Source of the DNA: Pseudomonas nitroreducens | GTDB lineage: Bacteria > Pseudomonadota > Gammaproteobacteria > Pseudomonadales > Pseudomonadaceae | Length of the DNA stretch: 64,000 nt | Direction of reading: 5' to 3' | NCBI RefSeq assembly: GCF_014204515.1 | Contig: NZ_JACHLI010000037.1 | Coordinates: 1 to 64,000, forward strand | In this document: positions 15,829 through 24,697 of the stretch, one piece after another | Layout of the letters: the number at the start of each line of letters is the position of its first letter | How positions within the stretch are numbered: position 1 is the first letter of the stretch | Program-made: the position numbers and the translations under genes | Notes under the pieces: model-generated | Told to the model about the DNA's origin: nothing | Database searches by the model: none | What the model saw: the letters and a program-made list of their open reading frames with translations, nothing else

Positions 15829-15996
15829 ATGCGCAAATGGCAATGCGTGGTCTGTGGCTTCATCTACGACGAGGCACTGGGCCTGCCGGAAGAGGGCATC
15901 GCCCCCGGCACGCGCTGGGAAGACATCCCGGCGGACTGGGTCTGCCCGGATTGCGGCGTAGGAAAAATCGATTTCGAGATGATCGAGATTTCCTGA
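15829..15996 (+). CDS. rubA2: Rubredoxin 2
   Basis: Second 55-residue rubredoxin, about 80% identical to the first by eye, with the same C6/C9 and C39/C42 ligands. GGAGG at 15814-15818 is 10 bases before the ATG. The differences (for example ALGL for KQGW, and ADWV for EDWL) may tune reductase or hydroxylase contact. Tandem rubredoxins before the reductase are also found in P. aeruginosa, where they support alkane hydroxylation. Confidence 0.97.
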   Translation: MRKWQCVVCGFIYDEALGLPEEGIAPGTRWEDIPADWVCPDCGVGKIDFEMIEIS

Positions 15997-16022
15997 GACC
16001 AGCCGAACCGAACGAATTCATG

Positions 16023-16042
16023 CGGCGGCCCGAGGGCCGCCG
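16023..16042 (+). other. Hairpin between rubA2 and rubredoxin reductase gene
   Basis: CGGCGGCCC pairs with GGGCCGCCG around a tiny loop; no T run follows. It resembles the hairpin after rubA1 and may set relative mRNA levels in the operon. Confidence 0.5.
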
Positions 16043-16069
16043 TGCCGTCTTGAAGATGTGGAGAGAGCA

Positions 16070-17224
16070 ATGAGCGAGAACGCACCGCTGGTGATCATCG
16101 GCACCGGCCTGGCCGGCTACAACCTTGCCCGCGAGTGGCGCAAGCTGGACAGCGACACGCCGCTGCTGCTGATCACCGCCGATGACGGCCGCTCCTACTC
16201 CAAGCCGATGCTCTCCACCGGCTTCTCCAAGGACAAGGACGCCGACGGCCTGGCCATGGCCGAGCCGGGCGCCATGGCCGACCAGCTCAAGGCGCGCATC
16301 CTCACCCACACCCGCGTCACCGGCATCGATCCGGGCCACCGGCGCATCTGGATCGGCGAGGAAGAAATCCATTACCGCGACCTGGTGCTGGCCTGGGGCG
16401 CCGAGACCATCCGCGTCCCGGTCGAGGGTGATGCGCAGGACCTGATCTTCCCGATCAACGACCTGGAAGACTACGCGCGCTTCCGTAGCGCCGCCGCCGG
16501 CAAGCGCCGCGTGCTGCTGCTGGGCGCCGGCCTGATCGGCTGCGAGTTCGCCAACGACCTCTCCAGCGGCGGCTACCAGCTCGACGTGGTGGCGCCCTGC
16601 GAGCAGGTCATGCCCGGCCTGCTCCATCCGGCCGCCGCCCAGGCGGTGCAGCAGGGGCTGGAAGGCCTCGGCGTGCGCTTCCACCTCGGCCCGGTGCTCA
16701 ACAGCCTGGTGCGTGCCGGCGACGGCCTGGAAGCGCATCTCTCCGACGGCCAGGTGATCCCCTGCGACCTGGTGGTTTCCGCTGTCGGCCTGCGCCCGCG
16801 CATCGACCTCGCCGCCGCCGCCGGCCTGGATATCAACCGCGGCGTAATGGTCAACCGCGAGCTGCGCACCTCCCACGCCAACATCTACGCCCTGGGCGAC
16901 TGTGCCGAGGTCGACGGCCTCAACCTGCTCTACGTGATGCCGCTGATGTCCTGCGCCCGCGCGCTGGCGCAGACCCTGGCCGGCAAACCGACCCCGGTGG
17001 CCTATGGCGCCATGCCGGTTACCGTGAAGACCCCGGTGTGCCCGCTGGTGGTCTCGCCGCCGCCGCGCGGCAGCGACGGCGAATGGCAGGTGGAAGGCTC
17101 TGGCCCGGACCTCAAGGTGCTGTGCCGGGATACCGCCGGTCGATTGCTCGGCTATGCCCTGACGGGGGCCGCCGTGAGCGAAAAACTCTCCCTGAACAAG
17201 GAGTTGCCGGCCCTGCTGGCGTGA
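16070..17224 (+). CDS. Rubredoxin-NAD(+) reductase
   Basis: FAD flavoenzyme that passes electrons from NADH to rubredoxin. The 384-residue product has an FAD-binding GTGLAGYNLAREWRK at the N-terminus, a second Rossmann motif LLLGAGLIGCEFANDLSSGG for NADH (~residues 148-167), and the FAD-binding YALGDCAEVDG near residue 280. The ATG at 16070 follows GGAGAG; an in-frame GTG at 16058 is possible. It follows the two rubredoxin genes, so the three make an electron-transfer cassette. P. aeruginosa has the same order and length. Confidence 0.95.
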   Translation: MSENAPLVIIGTGLAGYNLAREWRKLDSDTPLLLITADDGRSYSKPMLSTGFSKDKDADGLAMAEPGAMADQLKARILTHTRVTGIDPGHRRIWIGEEEIHYRDLVLAWGAETIRVPVEGDAQDLIFPINDLEDYARFRSAAAGKRRVLLLGAGLIGCEFANDLSSGGYQLDVVAPCEQVMPGLLHPAAAQAVQQGLEGLGVRFHLGPVLNSLVRAGDGLEAHLSDGQVIPCDLVVSAVGLRPRIDLAAAAGLDINRGVMVNRELRTSHANIYALGDCAEVDGLNLLYVMPLMSCARALAQTLAGKPTPVAYGAMPVTVKTPVCPLVVSPPPRGSDGEWQVEGSGPDLKVLCRDTAGRLLGYALTGAAVSEKLSLNKELPALLA

Positions 17225-17420
17225 CAGTCCTCGCCAATGGCGGATTTGCCTTGGGAATGTGCCCGCAAATTGTCAGACGATACTGGCGTACCAGCTTTCG
17301 GCGTGCCATTCTCCCCCCGTCTGCCGCAGCCTAGAGCCTGTACGGCAAGCCTGCGGTGCCTTGGGCGCTGTTGGGAAGACAGCACGGACACAACAACAAC
17401 AAACCGTCAAAGAGGCATTT

Positions 17421-17693
17421 ATGCGTAAACCAGAACTCGCCGCCGCGATCGCCGAAAAGGCCGACCTCACCAAAGAACAAGCCAACAAGGTGCTGAACGC
17501 GCTGCTGGATGAAATCACTGGCGCGCTCAACCGCAAGGACAGCGTTACCCTTGTCGGTTTCGGTACCTTCGTTCAGCGCCACCGTGGCGCCCGTACCGGC
17601 AAGAACCCGCAAACCGGCCAGCCGGTCAAGATCAAAGCCAGCAACACCGTTGCCTTCAAACCGGGCAAAGCGCTCAAAGACGCCGTCAACTGA
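17421..17693 (+). CDS. HU family DNA-binding protein
   Basis: 90-residue nucleoid protein that bends and compacts DNA as a dimer. It shows the HU fold: two N-terminal helices (MRKPELAAAIAEKADL..), the VTLVGFGTFVQRHRGAR turn, and the arm with GKNPQTGQPVKIKAS. Pseudomonads have several HU paralogues; this corresponds to the one next to the rubredoxin genes, sometimes named hupN, but I do not fix the symbol. A hairpin follows. Confidence 0.95.
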   Translation: MRKPELAAAIAEKADLTKEQANKVLNALLDEITGALNRKDSVTLVGFGTFVQRHRGARTGKNPQTGQPVKIKASNTVAFKPGKALKDAVN

Positions 17694-17703
17694 TCGCGTC
17701 AGG

Positions 17704-17728
17704 CCCGGAGCCAGAGCGGCTCCGGGTT
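17704..17728 (+). terminator. HU gene terminator
   Basis: 9-bp stem CCCGGAGCC with GGCTCCGGG, loop AGAGC, then TT. The T run is poor, so efficiency is uncertain. Confidence 0.6.
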
Positions 17729-17828
17729 GCCTCCTCCAGTTACACAATCCCTCCAAAAGACCGGATGTAGTCCCTTTTCAAAGTGGCTACAATGCGCAGA
17801 CTTTTGTCTCGAACGTCGAGGTTTGTGC

Positions 17829-18230
17829 ATGAAATTCCGTCTACTCCTGTGGATGCTCGGTCGCTTGATGGCCAAGGCCAGCCGCGAAAACCCGGCATTC
17901 CAGAAGCAGCTCGAAGGCAAGGACCTGGTGTTCCAGCTCCACACCCTCGACGGCAAGGTTGCCCGCCACTACATCGTCAAGGACCTCAAGGTCAGTGCCC
18001 GTCGCGGCACCCATCCTGCGCCGGCCTTTGCGCTGGGCTTCAAGGATGGCGCCTACGGCTTCGCCACCATGACCTCGAAGAACCCGCAGCTGGCGTTCAT
18101 GCAGGGCATCCAGAACAAGGACATCCAGATCCAGGGCAACCCCGGCCTGGTGATCTGGTTCCAGGGTCTGGTGAAGTACCTCAAGCCGAAGAAGAAGGCC
18201 GCGCCGGGCAGCGACAAGAAAGCCGCCTGA
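17829..18230 (+). CDS. Small conserved SCP2-like protein
   Basis: 133-residue protein conserved at this place in pseudomonads; function unknown. The sequence (DLVFQLHTLDGKVARHYIVKD, FALGFKDGAYGFATM, PQLAFMQGIQNKDIQIQGNP) resembles the SCP2 sterol/lipid-carrier fold, where a beta-sheet covers a lipid-binding groove. The N-terminus MKFRLLLWMLGRLMAK is hydrophobic and amphipathic, and may attach it to the membrane. The C-terminus is Lys-rich. The open frame runs further upstream, but the ATG at 17829 is the only reasonable start. Two tandem terminators follow. Confidence 0.75.
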   Translation: MKFRLLLWMLGRLMAKASRENPAFQKQLEGKDLVFQLHTLDGKVARHYIVKDLKVSARRGTHPAPAFALGFKDGAYGFATMTSKNPQLAFMQGIQNKDIQIQGNPGLVIWFQGLVKYLKPKKKAAPGSDKKAA

Positions 18231-18250
18231 GGCACTTTTCGGCGCCCAGC

Positions 18251-18276
18251 AAAAAGGCCCCTGACGGGGCCTTTTT
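18251..18276. terminator. Bidirectional terminator, first of a tandem pair
   Basis: GGCCCC (18256-18261), loop TGAC, GGGGCC (18266-18271), flanked by A5 and T5. It works in both directions between two convergent genes. Confidence 0.9.
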
Positions 18277-18301
18277 CGTGTGATGGGAAAGCGAGCAAAG
18301 G

Positions 18302-18327
18302 AAAAGGCCCCTCGAAGGGGCCTTTTT
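18302..18327. terminator. Bidirectional terminator, second of a tandem pair
   Basis: GGCCCCT, loop CGA, AGGGGCC, flanked by A4 and T5. The stem is nearly the same as that of the first terminator 50 bases upstream, suggesting a local duplication. Confidence 0.9.
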
Positions 18328-18362
18328 CTGGTTTGCATAGCGACGGCTTCAGCGTTGTACAT

Positions 18363-19769
18363 TCAATGCGACGGGTTGAACTGGCTGGCCAGTTCGCGCA
18401 GCACCGCTTCGGCGTCGAGCACCTTGCGCACGGCGTCTTCGGCCTTCTCGCGGGGGATGTCCAGGCGGTCCAGCAGGTCCTGCGGGATGTCTGTCCCCGG
18501 GCCGCTGCCGATGCCGTGGTTACGCAGCAGTCGGGTCGCCAGGCACACCAGGTTGGCGTAGGCCGAGCAATCGCCGGCATAGGAAGGGTCGTGCTGGAAG
18601 CGCAGCGCGGTGTAGATCTCTTCCGGCATGTCCCAGGTGCGCATCAGCCAGGCGCCGATCTGCTCGCGGGTGATACCCAGCAGGTGCTGCTCGACGAGGT
18701 TGTGCTCGACGTGCGGGTTCACCTCCAGATGCCGGCAGATCAGCGAGAAATGCGGCGGGAAGATGTGCGCCAGGACCAGGTAGCCGATGCTGTGCAGCAG
18801 GCCTCCCAGGTAGGTCAGGCCGGCTTCCGGACGTTCGGCGCGCGGCACGGCGCGGGTCAGGCCCTCGATCACCGCGGCGGTGTAGATCGCCTGGTGCCAG
18901 TAGGGCGTGGCGTGCTGCGGCTGGTCCTTGGGCAGGCTCAGGGTCTTGCCCAGAGCGAGGCCGAGGGCGAGGTTGATCACCAGGTCGAAGCCCAGCACGC
19001 GGACGATGGCGTCTTCCACCGAGCGGATCTTGCCCGGCGCGGCGTAGTAGGGCGAGGCGGCCCAGCTGACGACTTGCGCGGCGAGCGCCGGGTCGGTTTC
19101 CACCACGCCTGTGATGTCGTCCACCGTGGCGTTGGGGTCGACGCGCAGCTTGATGATCTTCTGCGCGGTTTCCGGCAGCGGCGGAATCTCGATGGTTTCC
19201 TCGAGACGCTGCTGGATGCGGCGGGCGGTGAACGCCTGCACGGCCTGGGTGATTTCCTTGCGGTCGTCGTCCGGGCGGTCGAGGTTCGGTCGGATCGACT
19301 CCAGCCGTACGCCGAAGCGTGCGGCGCTGGCTTTTTCCAGCAGGCTGCGGAAGGACGCCGTGGGGATTTCCAGCAGCGTGCCCGCGGCGCCGGATTCGAT
19401 CAGCAGCTGGGCTTCCTGCAGCAGGCGCTCGTCGTACAGGCAGGGCGAACTGGTCAGCGGCGGCAGCGCTGGCAGGCGGCCGAGCTGATGCTTGCCGAGC
19501 ATGCGCTCCAGGCGGTCGGGCTTGACCGCCACCAGCTTGCGTCCGGTGAGCTCGGCCAGGCGGTTGAGGTCCAGCAGCTGGCTCTGCGGGAACAGCACCA
19601 GCAGGGTGCCGACGGCATCTTCCAGCAGGCTGGCCTGGACCCGGCGGGCAGCCGGCAGGGTGGTGGAATCGCTGACCTCGCGATAGGGGATTCCCAGCTT
19701 GTCGAGCAGCTGCAGGATGACCTCGGGGGCCTGCGAGGAGTCGGATGGGGCGCGTGCAAGGTCGCTCAT
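18363..19769 (-). CDS. YbaK-like plus HDOD domain protein
   Basis: 468-residue cytoplasmic protein with two modules. Residues ~15-150 resemble YbaK/ProX aminoacyl-tRNA deacylases (LDKLGIPYREVSDSTTLPAARRVQ ... LGRLPALPPL), but the catalytic lysine region reads AVGTLLVLFPQ without lysine, so the domain may be inactive and serve as a sensor. Residues ~185-400 form an HDOD domain (EIPPLPETAQKIIKL, VVETDPALAAQVVSWAASPYY, EDAIVRVLGFDLVINLALG, TYLGGLLHSIGYLVLAHIFP). HDOD proteins act in signalling without a known enzyme activity. ATG at 19769 is preferred, since upstream in-frame sequence is not conserved-looking. Confidence 0.85.
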   Translation of the reverse strand: MSDLARAPSDSSQAPEVILQLLDKLGIPYREVSDSTTLPAARRVQASLLEDAVGTLLVLFPQSQLLDLNRLAELTGRKLVAVKPDRLERMLGKHQLGRLPALPPLTSSPCLYDERLLQEAQLLIESGAAGTLLEIPTASFRSLLEKASAARFGVRLESIRPNLDRPDDDRKEITQAVQAFTARRIQQRLEETIEIPPLPETAQKIIKLRVDPNATVDDITGVVETDPALAAQVVSWAASPYYAAPGKIRSVEDAIVRVLGFDLVINLALGLALGKTLSLPKDQPQHATPYWHQAIYTAAVIEGLTRAVPRAERPEAGLTYLGGLLHSIGYLVLAHIFPPHFSLICRHLEVNPHVEHNLVEQHLLGITREQIGAWLMRTWDMPEEIYTALRFQHDPSYAGDCSAYANLVCLATRLLRNHGIGSGPGTDIPQDLLDRLDIPREKAEDAVRKVLDAEAVLRELASQFNPSH

Positions 19770-19860
19770 GAATGTGATCCGGTTATCAACGGCTGGGTCG
19801 GAGTATAACCACGCAGTCAGCGTGACCGAGCGGTCAACTGATCGATGAGAGTGAAATACA

Positions 19861-21936
19861 TCACACTTGTCCGTATTGCTGTCCGTGTCGCAGCCAGCGT
19901 GCCAGCAGCGGGCTGACCGCTTGCGGCCAGTGCGCCAGCAGGGCCTGGGCGGCATCGCGCACCGCTGGCAGCAAGTCGGCGTCGCGCATCAGGTCGGCCA
20001 CCTTGAACTGCAGCAGGCCGGTCTGGCGGGTGCCGAGCATTTCGCCGGGGCCGCGCAGTTCCAGGTCCTTCTCGGCGATGACGAAGCCGTCGCAGGTCTC
20101 GCGCATGATCCCCAGGCGCTCGCGGCCGATCTGCGACAGCGGCGGGTGGTAGAGCAGCACGCAGTGGCTCGCCGCGCTGCCCCGGCCGACGCGGCCGCGC
20201 AACTGGTGCAATTGGGCGAGGCCAAGCCGCTCGGGGTTCTCGATGATCATCAGGCTGGAGTTGGGTACGTCCACGCCGACCTCGATCACCGTGGTCGCCA
20301 CCAGCAGTTGCAGCAGGCCTTCCTTGAAGGCTTCCATGACCACGGCCTTGTCCGCCGGCTTCATGCGCCCATGGATCAGGCCGACGCGCAGTTCACCCAG
20401 CGCCGAGGAGAGTTCCTCGTAGGTGGTCTCGGCGGCCTGGCAGGTCAGCTCTTCGGATTCCTCGATCAGCGTGCATACCCAGTACGCCTGGCGGCCTTCC
20501 GCGCAGGCGGCGCGCACCCGCTCGATCACTTCGATACGGCGGCTGTCGGCCACCAGCACGGTGTTCACCGGGGTACGGCCGGGCGGCAGCTCGTCGAGGA
20601 TCGAGGTGTCGAGGTCGGCGTAGGCGCTCATCGCCAGGGTGCGTGGGATGGGCGTGGCGGTCATGATCAGCTGGTGCGGGCAGAGTCGGCCGTCCACGCC
20701 TTTCTGGCGCAGGGCGAGGCGCTGCTGCACGCCGAAGCGGTGCTGCTCGTCGATGATCACCAGGGCCAGGCGCTTGAACTTCACCTCGTCCTGGAACAAC
20801 GCGTGGGTGCCGACGATCATCGGTGCGCCGCCGGCGATCTGTTCCAGCGCGCTGGCGCGGGCCTTGCCCTTGAGCTTGCCGGCCAGCCAGGCGACTTCGA
20901 TGCCCAGCGGCTGCAGCCACTTGGTGAAGTTGAGGAAGTGCTGCTCGGCGAGGATCTCGGTGGGCGCCATCAGCGCCACCTGGTAGCCGGCTTCCAGCGC
21001 CTGCAGGGCGGCGAGGGCGGCGACCACGGTCTTGCCGGCGCCGACATCGCCCTGCACCAGGCGCAGCATGGGTTCGGGCTGCGCGAGGTCGTAGGCGATC
21101 TCCGCGCCGACCCGCTGCTGCGCGCCGGTGGGCTTGAAGCCGAGGTTCTTCAGGTACAGCGCCGGCAGCCGCTTGGCCGGCGGCAGTTGCGGCGCGGCCT
21201 GGGAGCGTACGCTCTCGCGCAGGCGTTGCAGCGACAACTGGTGGGTCAGCAGTTCCTCGAAAGCGAGACGGTGCTGTGCCCAGTGGCGGCCTTCGGCGAG
21301 CTCTTCGAGGTCAGCGTCCGGCGGCGGCCGGTGCAGGTAGCGGATGGCTTCGTCCAGCGGGCCCAGGCGGTAGTCGCGGGCCAGCTCCGCCGGCAGCCAG
21401 TCCGGCAGGCTCGACGGGCCCAGGCGCGCCAGGGTCTGCTCGCTGAGCTGGCGCAGGCGCTGCTGGGTGAGGCCTTCGGTGGTCGGGTAGATCGGCGTCA
21501 GCGTCTGTTCCACCGGGGCTGCGGCAGCGTCGGTGAGCGAGCGGTATTCGGGGTGGTAGATCTCAAGACCGGACGCGCCGGGGCGTGCTTCGCCGTAGCA
21601 GCGCAGGTGCGTGCCGCGCTTGAGGTTTTCCTTCTGCGCCTGGCTGAAATGGTAGAAGCGCAGGCTCAGGGTGCCGGTGCCGTCCTGCAGGCGCACCAGC
21701 AGACTGCGACGCTTGCCCATCACCACGTCGGCGCCGGAGACCACGCCTTCGACCACCGCATCCTGCCCCGGGCGCAGCGCGCCGATGGGGGTGATGCGGG
21801 TGCGGTCCTGGTAGCGCAGCGGCAGGTGGAAGAGGATGTCCTGGAGGTTCTCCAGGCCGACCTTCGCCAGTTTCTCTTCCAGCGCGGCGCCCACGCCCTT
21901 GAGCGCGGTGACCGGGACGTTCGACAGATCGGTCAT
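19861..21936 (-). CDS. recG: ATP-dependent DNA helicase RecG
   Basis: Helicase that regresses stalled replication forks and branch-migrates Holliday junctions. The 691-residue product begins with the wedge domain (OB fold, residues ~60-150), then helicase motifs: GDVGAGKT (296-303), the DEQH box in VIIDEQHRFGVQQR, TATPIPRTLAM, and motif VI QLRGRVGRG. The length fits the family (~690). The ATG overlaps the stop codon of the upstream oxyR (ATGA), so the two are translationally coupled. Confidence 0.97.
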   Translation of the reverse strand: MTDLSNVPVTALKGVGAALEEKLAKVGLENLQDILFHLPLRYQDRTRITPIGALRPGQDAVVEGVVSGADVVMGKRRSLLVRLQDGTGTLSLRFYHFSQAQKENLKRGTHLRCYGEARPGASGLEIYHPEYRSLTDAAAAPVEQTLTPIYPTTEGLTQQRLRQLSEQTLARLGPSSLPDWLPAELARDYRLGPLDEAIRYLHRPPPDADLEELAEGRHWAQHRLAFEELLTHQLSLQRLRESVRSQAAPQLPPAKRLPALYLKNLGFKPTGAQQRVGAEIAYDLAQPEPMLRLVQGDVGAGKTVVAALAALQALEAGYQVALMAPTEILAEQHFLNFTKWLQPLGIEVAWLAGKLKGKARASALEQIAGGAPMIVGTHALFQDEVKFKRLALVIIDEQHRFGVQQRLALRQKGVDGRLCPHQLIMTATPIPRTLAMSAYADLDTSILDELPPGRTPVNTVLVADSRRIEVIERVRAACAEGRQAYWVCTLIEESEELTCQAAETTYEELSSALGELRVGLIHGRMKPADKAVVMEAFKEGLLQLLVATTVIEVGVDVPNSSLMIIENPERLGLAQLHQLRGRVGRGSAASHCVLLYHPPLSQIGRERLGIMRETCDGFVIAEKDLELRGPGEMLGTRQTGLLQFKVADLMRDADLLPAVRDAAQALLAHWPQAVSPLLARWLRHGQQYGQV

Positions 21937-22865
21937 GCCGGCTCGGCTTCACCCTTGACGGTCGGCTTGGCGACCGAACACAGGCGGATCGAGTCGGCCA
22001 GCACCTCGATGGCGCGCGGCCGCGGGAAGCTGGCGCGCCAGGCGATGGCGACGGTACGCATGGGTACTGGCGCGCTGAACGGGCGCACTTCCAGCACGCC
22101 CGGCGCGTAGTGATGGCTGTCCACCGCGGAGAACGGCAGCACCGATACGCCCAGGCCCGAGGCAACCATGTGGCGGATGGTTTCCAGCGAGCTGGATTCC
22201 ACCGTGGTGTGCTTGTTCTCGCCGCCCTTGTGAGTGGTCGGGCAGGCTTCCAGGACCTGGTCGCGGAAGCAGTGGCCTTCGCCGAGCAGCAGCAGGCTCT
22301 TGTCGTTGAGCAGCTCCGGGTCGATGGTCTTCTTCGCGGTCCACTGATGGTCCGCCGGCATCAGGACGTAGAAGGGCTCGTCGAACAGCTGCAGGGTCAG
22401 CACGTCGGCTTCCTGGAACGGCAGGGCGATGATGATCGCGTCCAGCTCGCCGGTGCGCAGCTTGTCGCGCAGGATGTGGGTGAAGTTTTCCTCGATGTAC
22501 AGCGGCATCTGCGGGGCGACCCGGTGCAGCTGCGGGATCAGGTGCGGGAACAGGTACGGGCCGATGGTGTAGATGGCGCCGACCTTGAGCGGCGAGGTCA
22601 GCTGGTTCTTGCCGGCCTGGGCCAGTTCACGGATGCCCTGGGCCTGCTCCAGCACCTTCTGCGCCTGCGCCACGATGCCTTCGCCGACCGGGGTCAGGCG
22701 CACCGCACTCTTGCTGCGTTCGAAGATCAGTACGCCGAGTTCGTCTTCCAGCTTCTTCACGCCCACCGACAGGGTTGGCTGGCTGACGTGGCAGCGCTCC
22801 GCGGCGCGGCCGAAGTGTTGCTCCTGGGCAAGCGTGACGATGTAGCGCAGTTCGGTCAGGGTCAT
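21933..22865 (-). CDS. oxyR: Hydrogen peroxide-sensing LysR-type regulator OxyR
   Basis: Transcription factor activated by a disulfide on exposure to peroxide; it turns on catalase and alkyl hydroperoxide reductase genes. The 310-residue protein carries an N-terminal winged HTH (LTELRYIVTLAQEQHFGRAA, SQPTLSVGVKKLE) and the two redox cysteines at the E. coli positions, C199 and C208 (GEGHCFRDQVLEAC). ATG at 22865 gives MTLTELRYIV, the conserved start. oxyR-recG is an operon of P. aeruginosa too. Confidence 0.97.
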   Translation of the reverse strand: MTLTELRYIVTLAQEQHFGRAAERCHVSQPTLSVGVKKLEDELGVLIFERSKSAVRLTPVGEGIVAQAQKVLEQAQGIRELAQAGKNQLTSPLKVGAIYTIGPYLFPHLIPQLHRVAPQMPLYIEENFTHILRDKLRTGELDAIIIALPFQEADVLTLQLFDEPFYVLMPADHQWTAKKTIDPELLNDKSLLLLGEGHCFRDQVLEACPTTHKGGENKHTTVESSSLETIRHMVASGLGVSVLPFSAVDSHHYAPGVLEVRPFSAPVPMRTVAIAWRASFPRPRAIEVLADSIRLCSVAKPTVKGEAEPA

Positions 22866-22959
22866 GGCAGGGAATCCGTTGAGGTGGCCCAAGCATAGCG
22901 GCTGCACCGCCGCGAACCAACCGCGCTAAACTGCCGAGCTTTGATTCGCGGAGCCAAGC

Positions 22960-23829
22960 ATGAGCAAGAGCACCTTTCCCAGCCTGATGATCGTCGGTTG
23001 TGGCGACGTCGGCAGCCGCCTGGGTCGCCAACTCGCGGTGCGCGACTGGCGCGTCCATGGCCTGCGCCGCAACGTGGCCGCGCTGCCGCTGGAAGTGCTG
23101 CCGGTGGCCGGCGACCTCGGCCAGCTCGAATGCCCGGATACCTGGCCGCTGGGCCAGCTGGACTACCTGGTGTTCTGCGCCGCCGCGACCCAGCACGATG
23201 AAGCCGGTTATCGCGCCGCCTACGTCGAAGGCCTGCGCAATACCCTCGGCTGGCTGCAGCAGCGCGGCCAGGTGCCCAAGCGCCTGCTGTTCGTTTCCAG
23301 CAGCGGCGTTTATGCGCAGTGCGAGGGTGAGTGGATCGACGAGACTTCGCCCGCCGAAGCCCAGAGCTACTCCGGCAGCGTGATGCTCGAAGCCGAGCAG
23401 GTGGCGCTGCACAGCGGGATACCCGCCAGCGTGGTGCGCCTCACCGGCATCTATGGGCCCGGCCGCGAGTGGCTGCTCAAGCAGGTGCGCGAGGGTTACC
23501 GCGTGGCCAGCGAGCCGCCGCTGTACGCCAACCGCATCCATGCCGAGGACGCCGCGGGCCTGCTCGCTGCGCTGCTGGAAGCCGACCGCAGCGGCGTCGC
23601 GCTGGATGACTGCTATATCGGCGTCGACAATGACCCGGCCGCGCTGCACGAAGTGGTCGGCTGGCTGCGCGAGCAACTGGGCGTCACCCAGTGGTCCGAA
23701 GAGCAGACCGTGCGCCGCGCTGGCAGCAAGCGCTGCAGCAACGCCCGCGCCCGCGCGCTGGGCTGGGAGCCGCGCTACCCGAGCTTCCGCGAAGGCTACG
23801 CCGCTATTCTTGCGGGCAAACAGGACTGA
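22960..23829 (+). CDS. NAD-dependent epimerase/dehydratase family protein (YeeZ-like)
   Basis: 289-residue extended SDR-fold protein. The N-terminal Rossmann motif VGCGDVGSRLGRQLA replaces the usual GGxGxxG and is typical of the YeeZ-like group; FVSSSGVYAQCEGEWIDE is the catalytic-strand region, with a Tyr but no obvious YxxxK, so activity on sugars is uncertain. Its stop overlaps the start of the next gene (TGATG), implying coupling to the AraC-type regulator. GGAG precedes the ATG at 22960. Divergent from oxyR with a 94-base gap. Confidence 0.85.
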   Translation: MSKSTFPSLMIVGCGDVGSRLGRQLAVRDWRVHGLRRNVAALPLEVLPVAGDLGQLECPDTWPLGQLDYLVFCAAATQHDEAGYRAAYVEGLRNTLGWLQQRGQVPKRLLFVSSSGVYAQCEGEWIDETSPAEAQSYSGSVMLEAEQVALHSGIPASVVRLTGIYGPGREWLLKQVREGYRVASEPPLYANRIHAEDAAGLLAALLEADRSGVALDDCYIGVDNDPAALHEVVGWLREQLGVTQWSEEQTVRRAGSKRCSNARARALGWEPRYPSFREGYAAILAGKQD

Positions 23830-24629
23830 TGGACGCCAACCGGCTGCTGGCGCGCCCCTGGTTGCCGGGGGTGGAGTTGTTCCATGCGGACTTCTCCGGC
23901 CAGCCGTTCGGCCGCCACAGTCACGATGCTTTCGCCATCGGCGCCATCCTCCACGGCGCCGGCGGCTACCAGTGCCGCGGCGCGCACCATGTGCTGCCGG
24001 CCGGCACCCTGTCGCTGATGAACCCGGAGGAGCCGCACACCGGTAATGCCGAGTCGGAGCGGCTGGTCTATCGCATGCTCTACATCGAGGAGTCGCGGCT
24101 GCTGCCGCTGCTCGGCCGCAAGCAGTTGCCGCGCGGCTTCCAGGCGCTCAATCCACACGACGACGGGCAAGTGGCCGAAGCGCTGCGCCGCGTCGCCACG
24201 GAGTTCGAGCGTAACGATGCACTGGCGCTGGAGAGCGAGTTGCTGACGTTGCTGGAGCTGGTGTTCGTCCGCCACGGCGGTATGCGCCCGACTGCCTCGG
24301 CTTCGCGTGACGGAAGCGTCACGGCCAAGCTGCGTGATTATCTGGAAGCGCATTATCGCGAGGCAGTCAGCCTCGAAGAGCTCGCCGCGCTGCTGCAGCG
24401 CCATCCGCGTCATCTCATTGAAGCCTTCCGCAACGCCTATGGCGTGCCGCCGCATACCTACCTGCTGCAACGGCGCATCCGCGAGGCCAAGCGCCTGCTG
24501 GTGGCCGGCGAGAAGCCGCTGGAGGTCGCGCTGACCTTGGGCTTCTACGACCAGGCGCATTTCTCCGGCACCTTCCGCCGCTTCACCGGTGTCACGCCGG
24601 GCCGCTTCCTGCGCGCCACGCGCACCTGA
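23829..24629 (+). CDS. AraC family transcriptional regulator
   Basis: 266-residue regulator. The N-terminal ~150 residues form a cupin-like ligand-binding domain (HSHDAFAIGAILHGAGGYQCRG, LPAGTLSLMNPEEPHTG). The C-terminal ~100 residues contain two HTH motifs (VSLEELAALLQRHPRHLIEAF; LEVALTLGFYDQAHFSGTFRR) and the typical FTGVTPGRF ending. It is coupled to the preceding epimerase by a TGATG overlap and is followed by a LysE exporter gene, which is a plausible target; AraC-LysE pairs of this sort are common. Confidence 0.92.
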   Translation: MDANRLLARPWLPGVELFHADFSGQPFGRHSHDAFAIGAILHGAGGYQCRGAHHVLPAGTLSLMNPEEPHTGNAESERLVYRMLYIEESRLLPLLGRKQLPRGFQALNPHDDGQVAEALRRVATEFERNDALALESELLTLLELVFVRHGGMRPTASASRDGSVTAKLRDYLEAHYREAVSLEELAALLQRHPRHLIEAFRNAYGVPPHTYLLQRRIREAKRLLVAGEKPLEVALTLGFYDQAHFSGTFRRFTGVTPGRFLRATRT

Positions 24630-24697
24630 CTTTCTTCCAAGACCGCCGAACCCCGGCGCTCCCAGACTGCCGATCCACCGCTTTCCGGGAGATCGTC

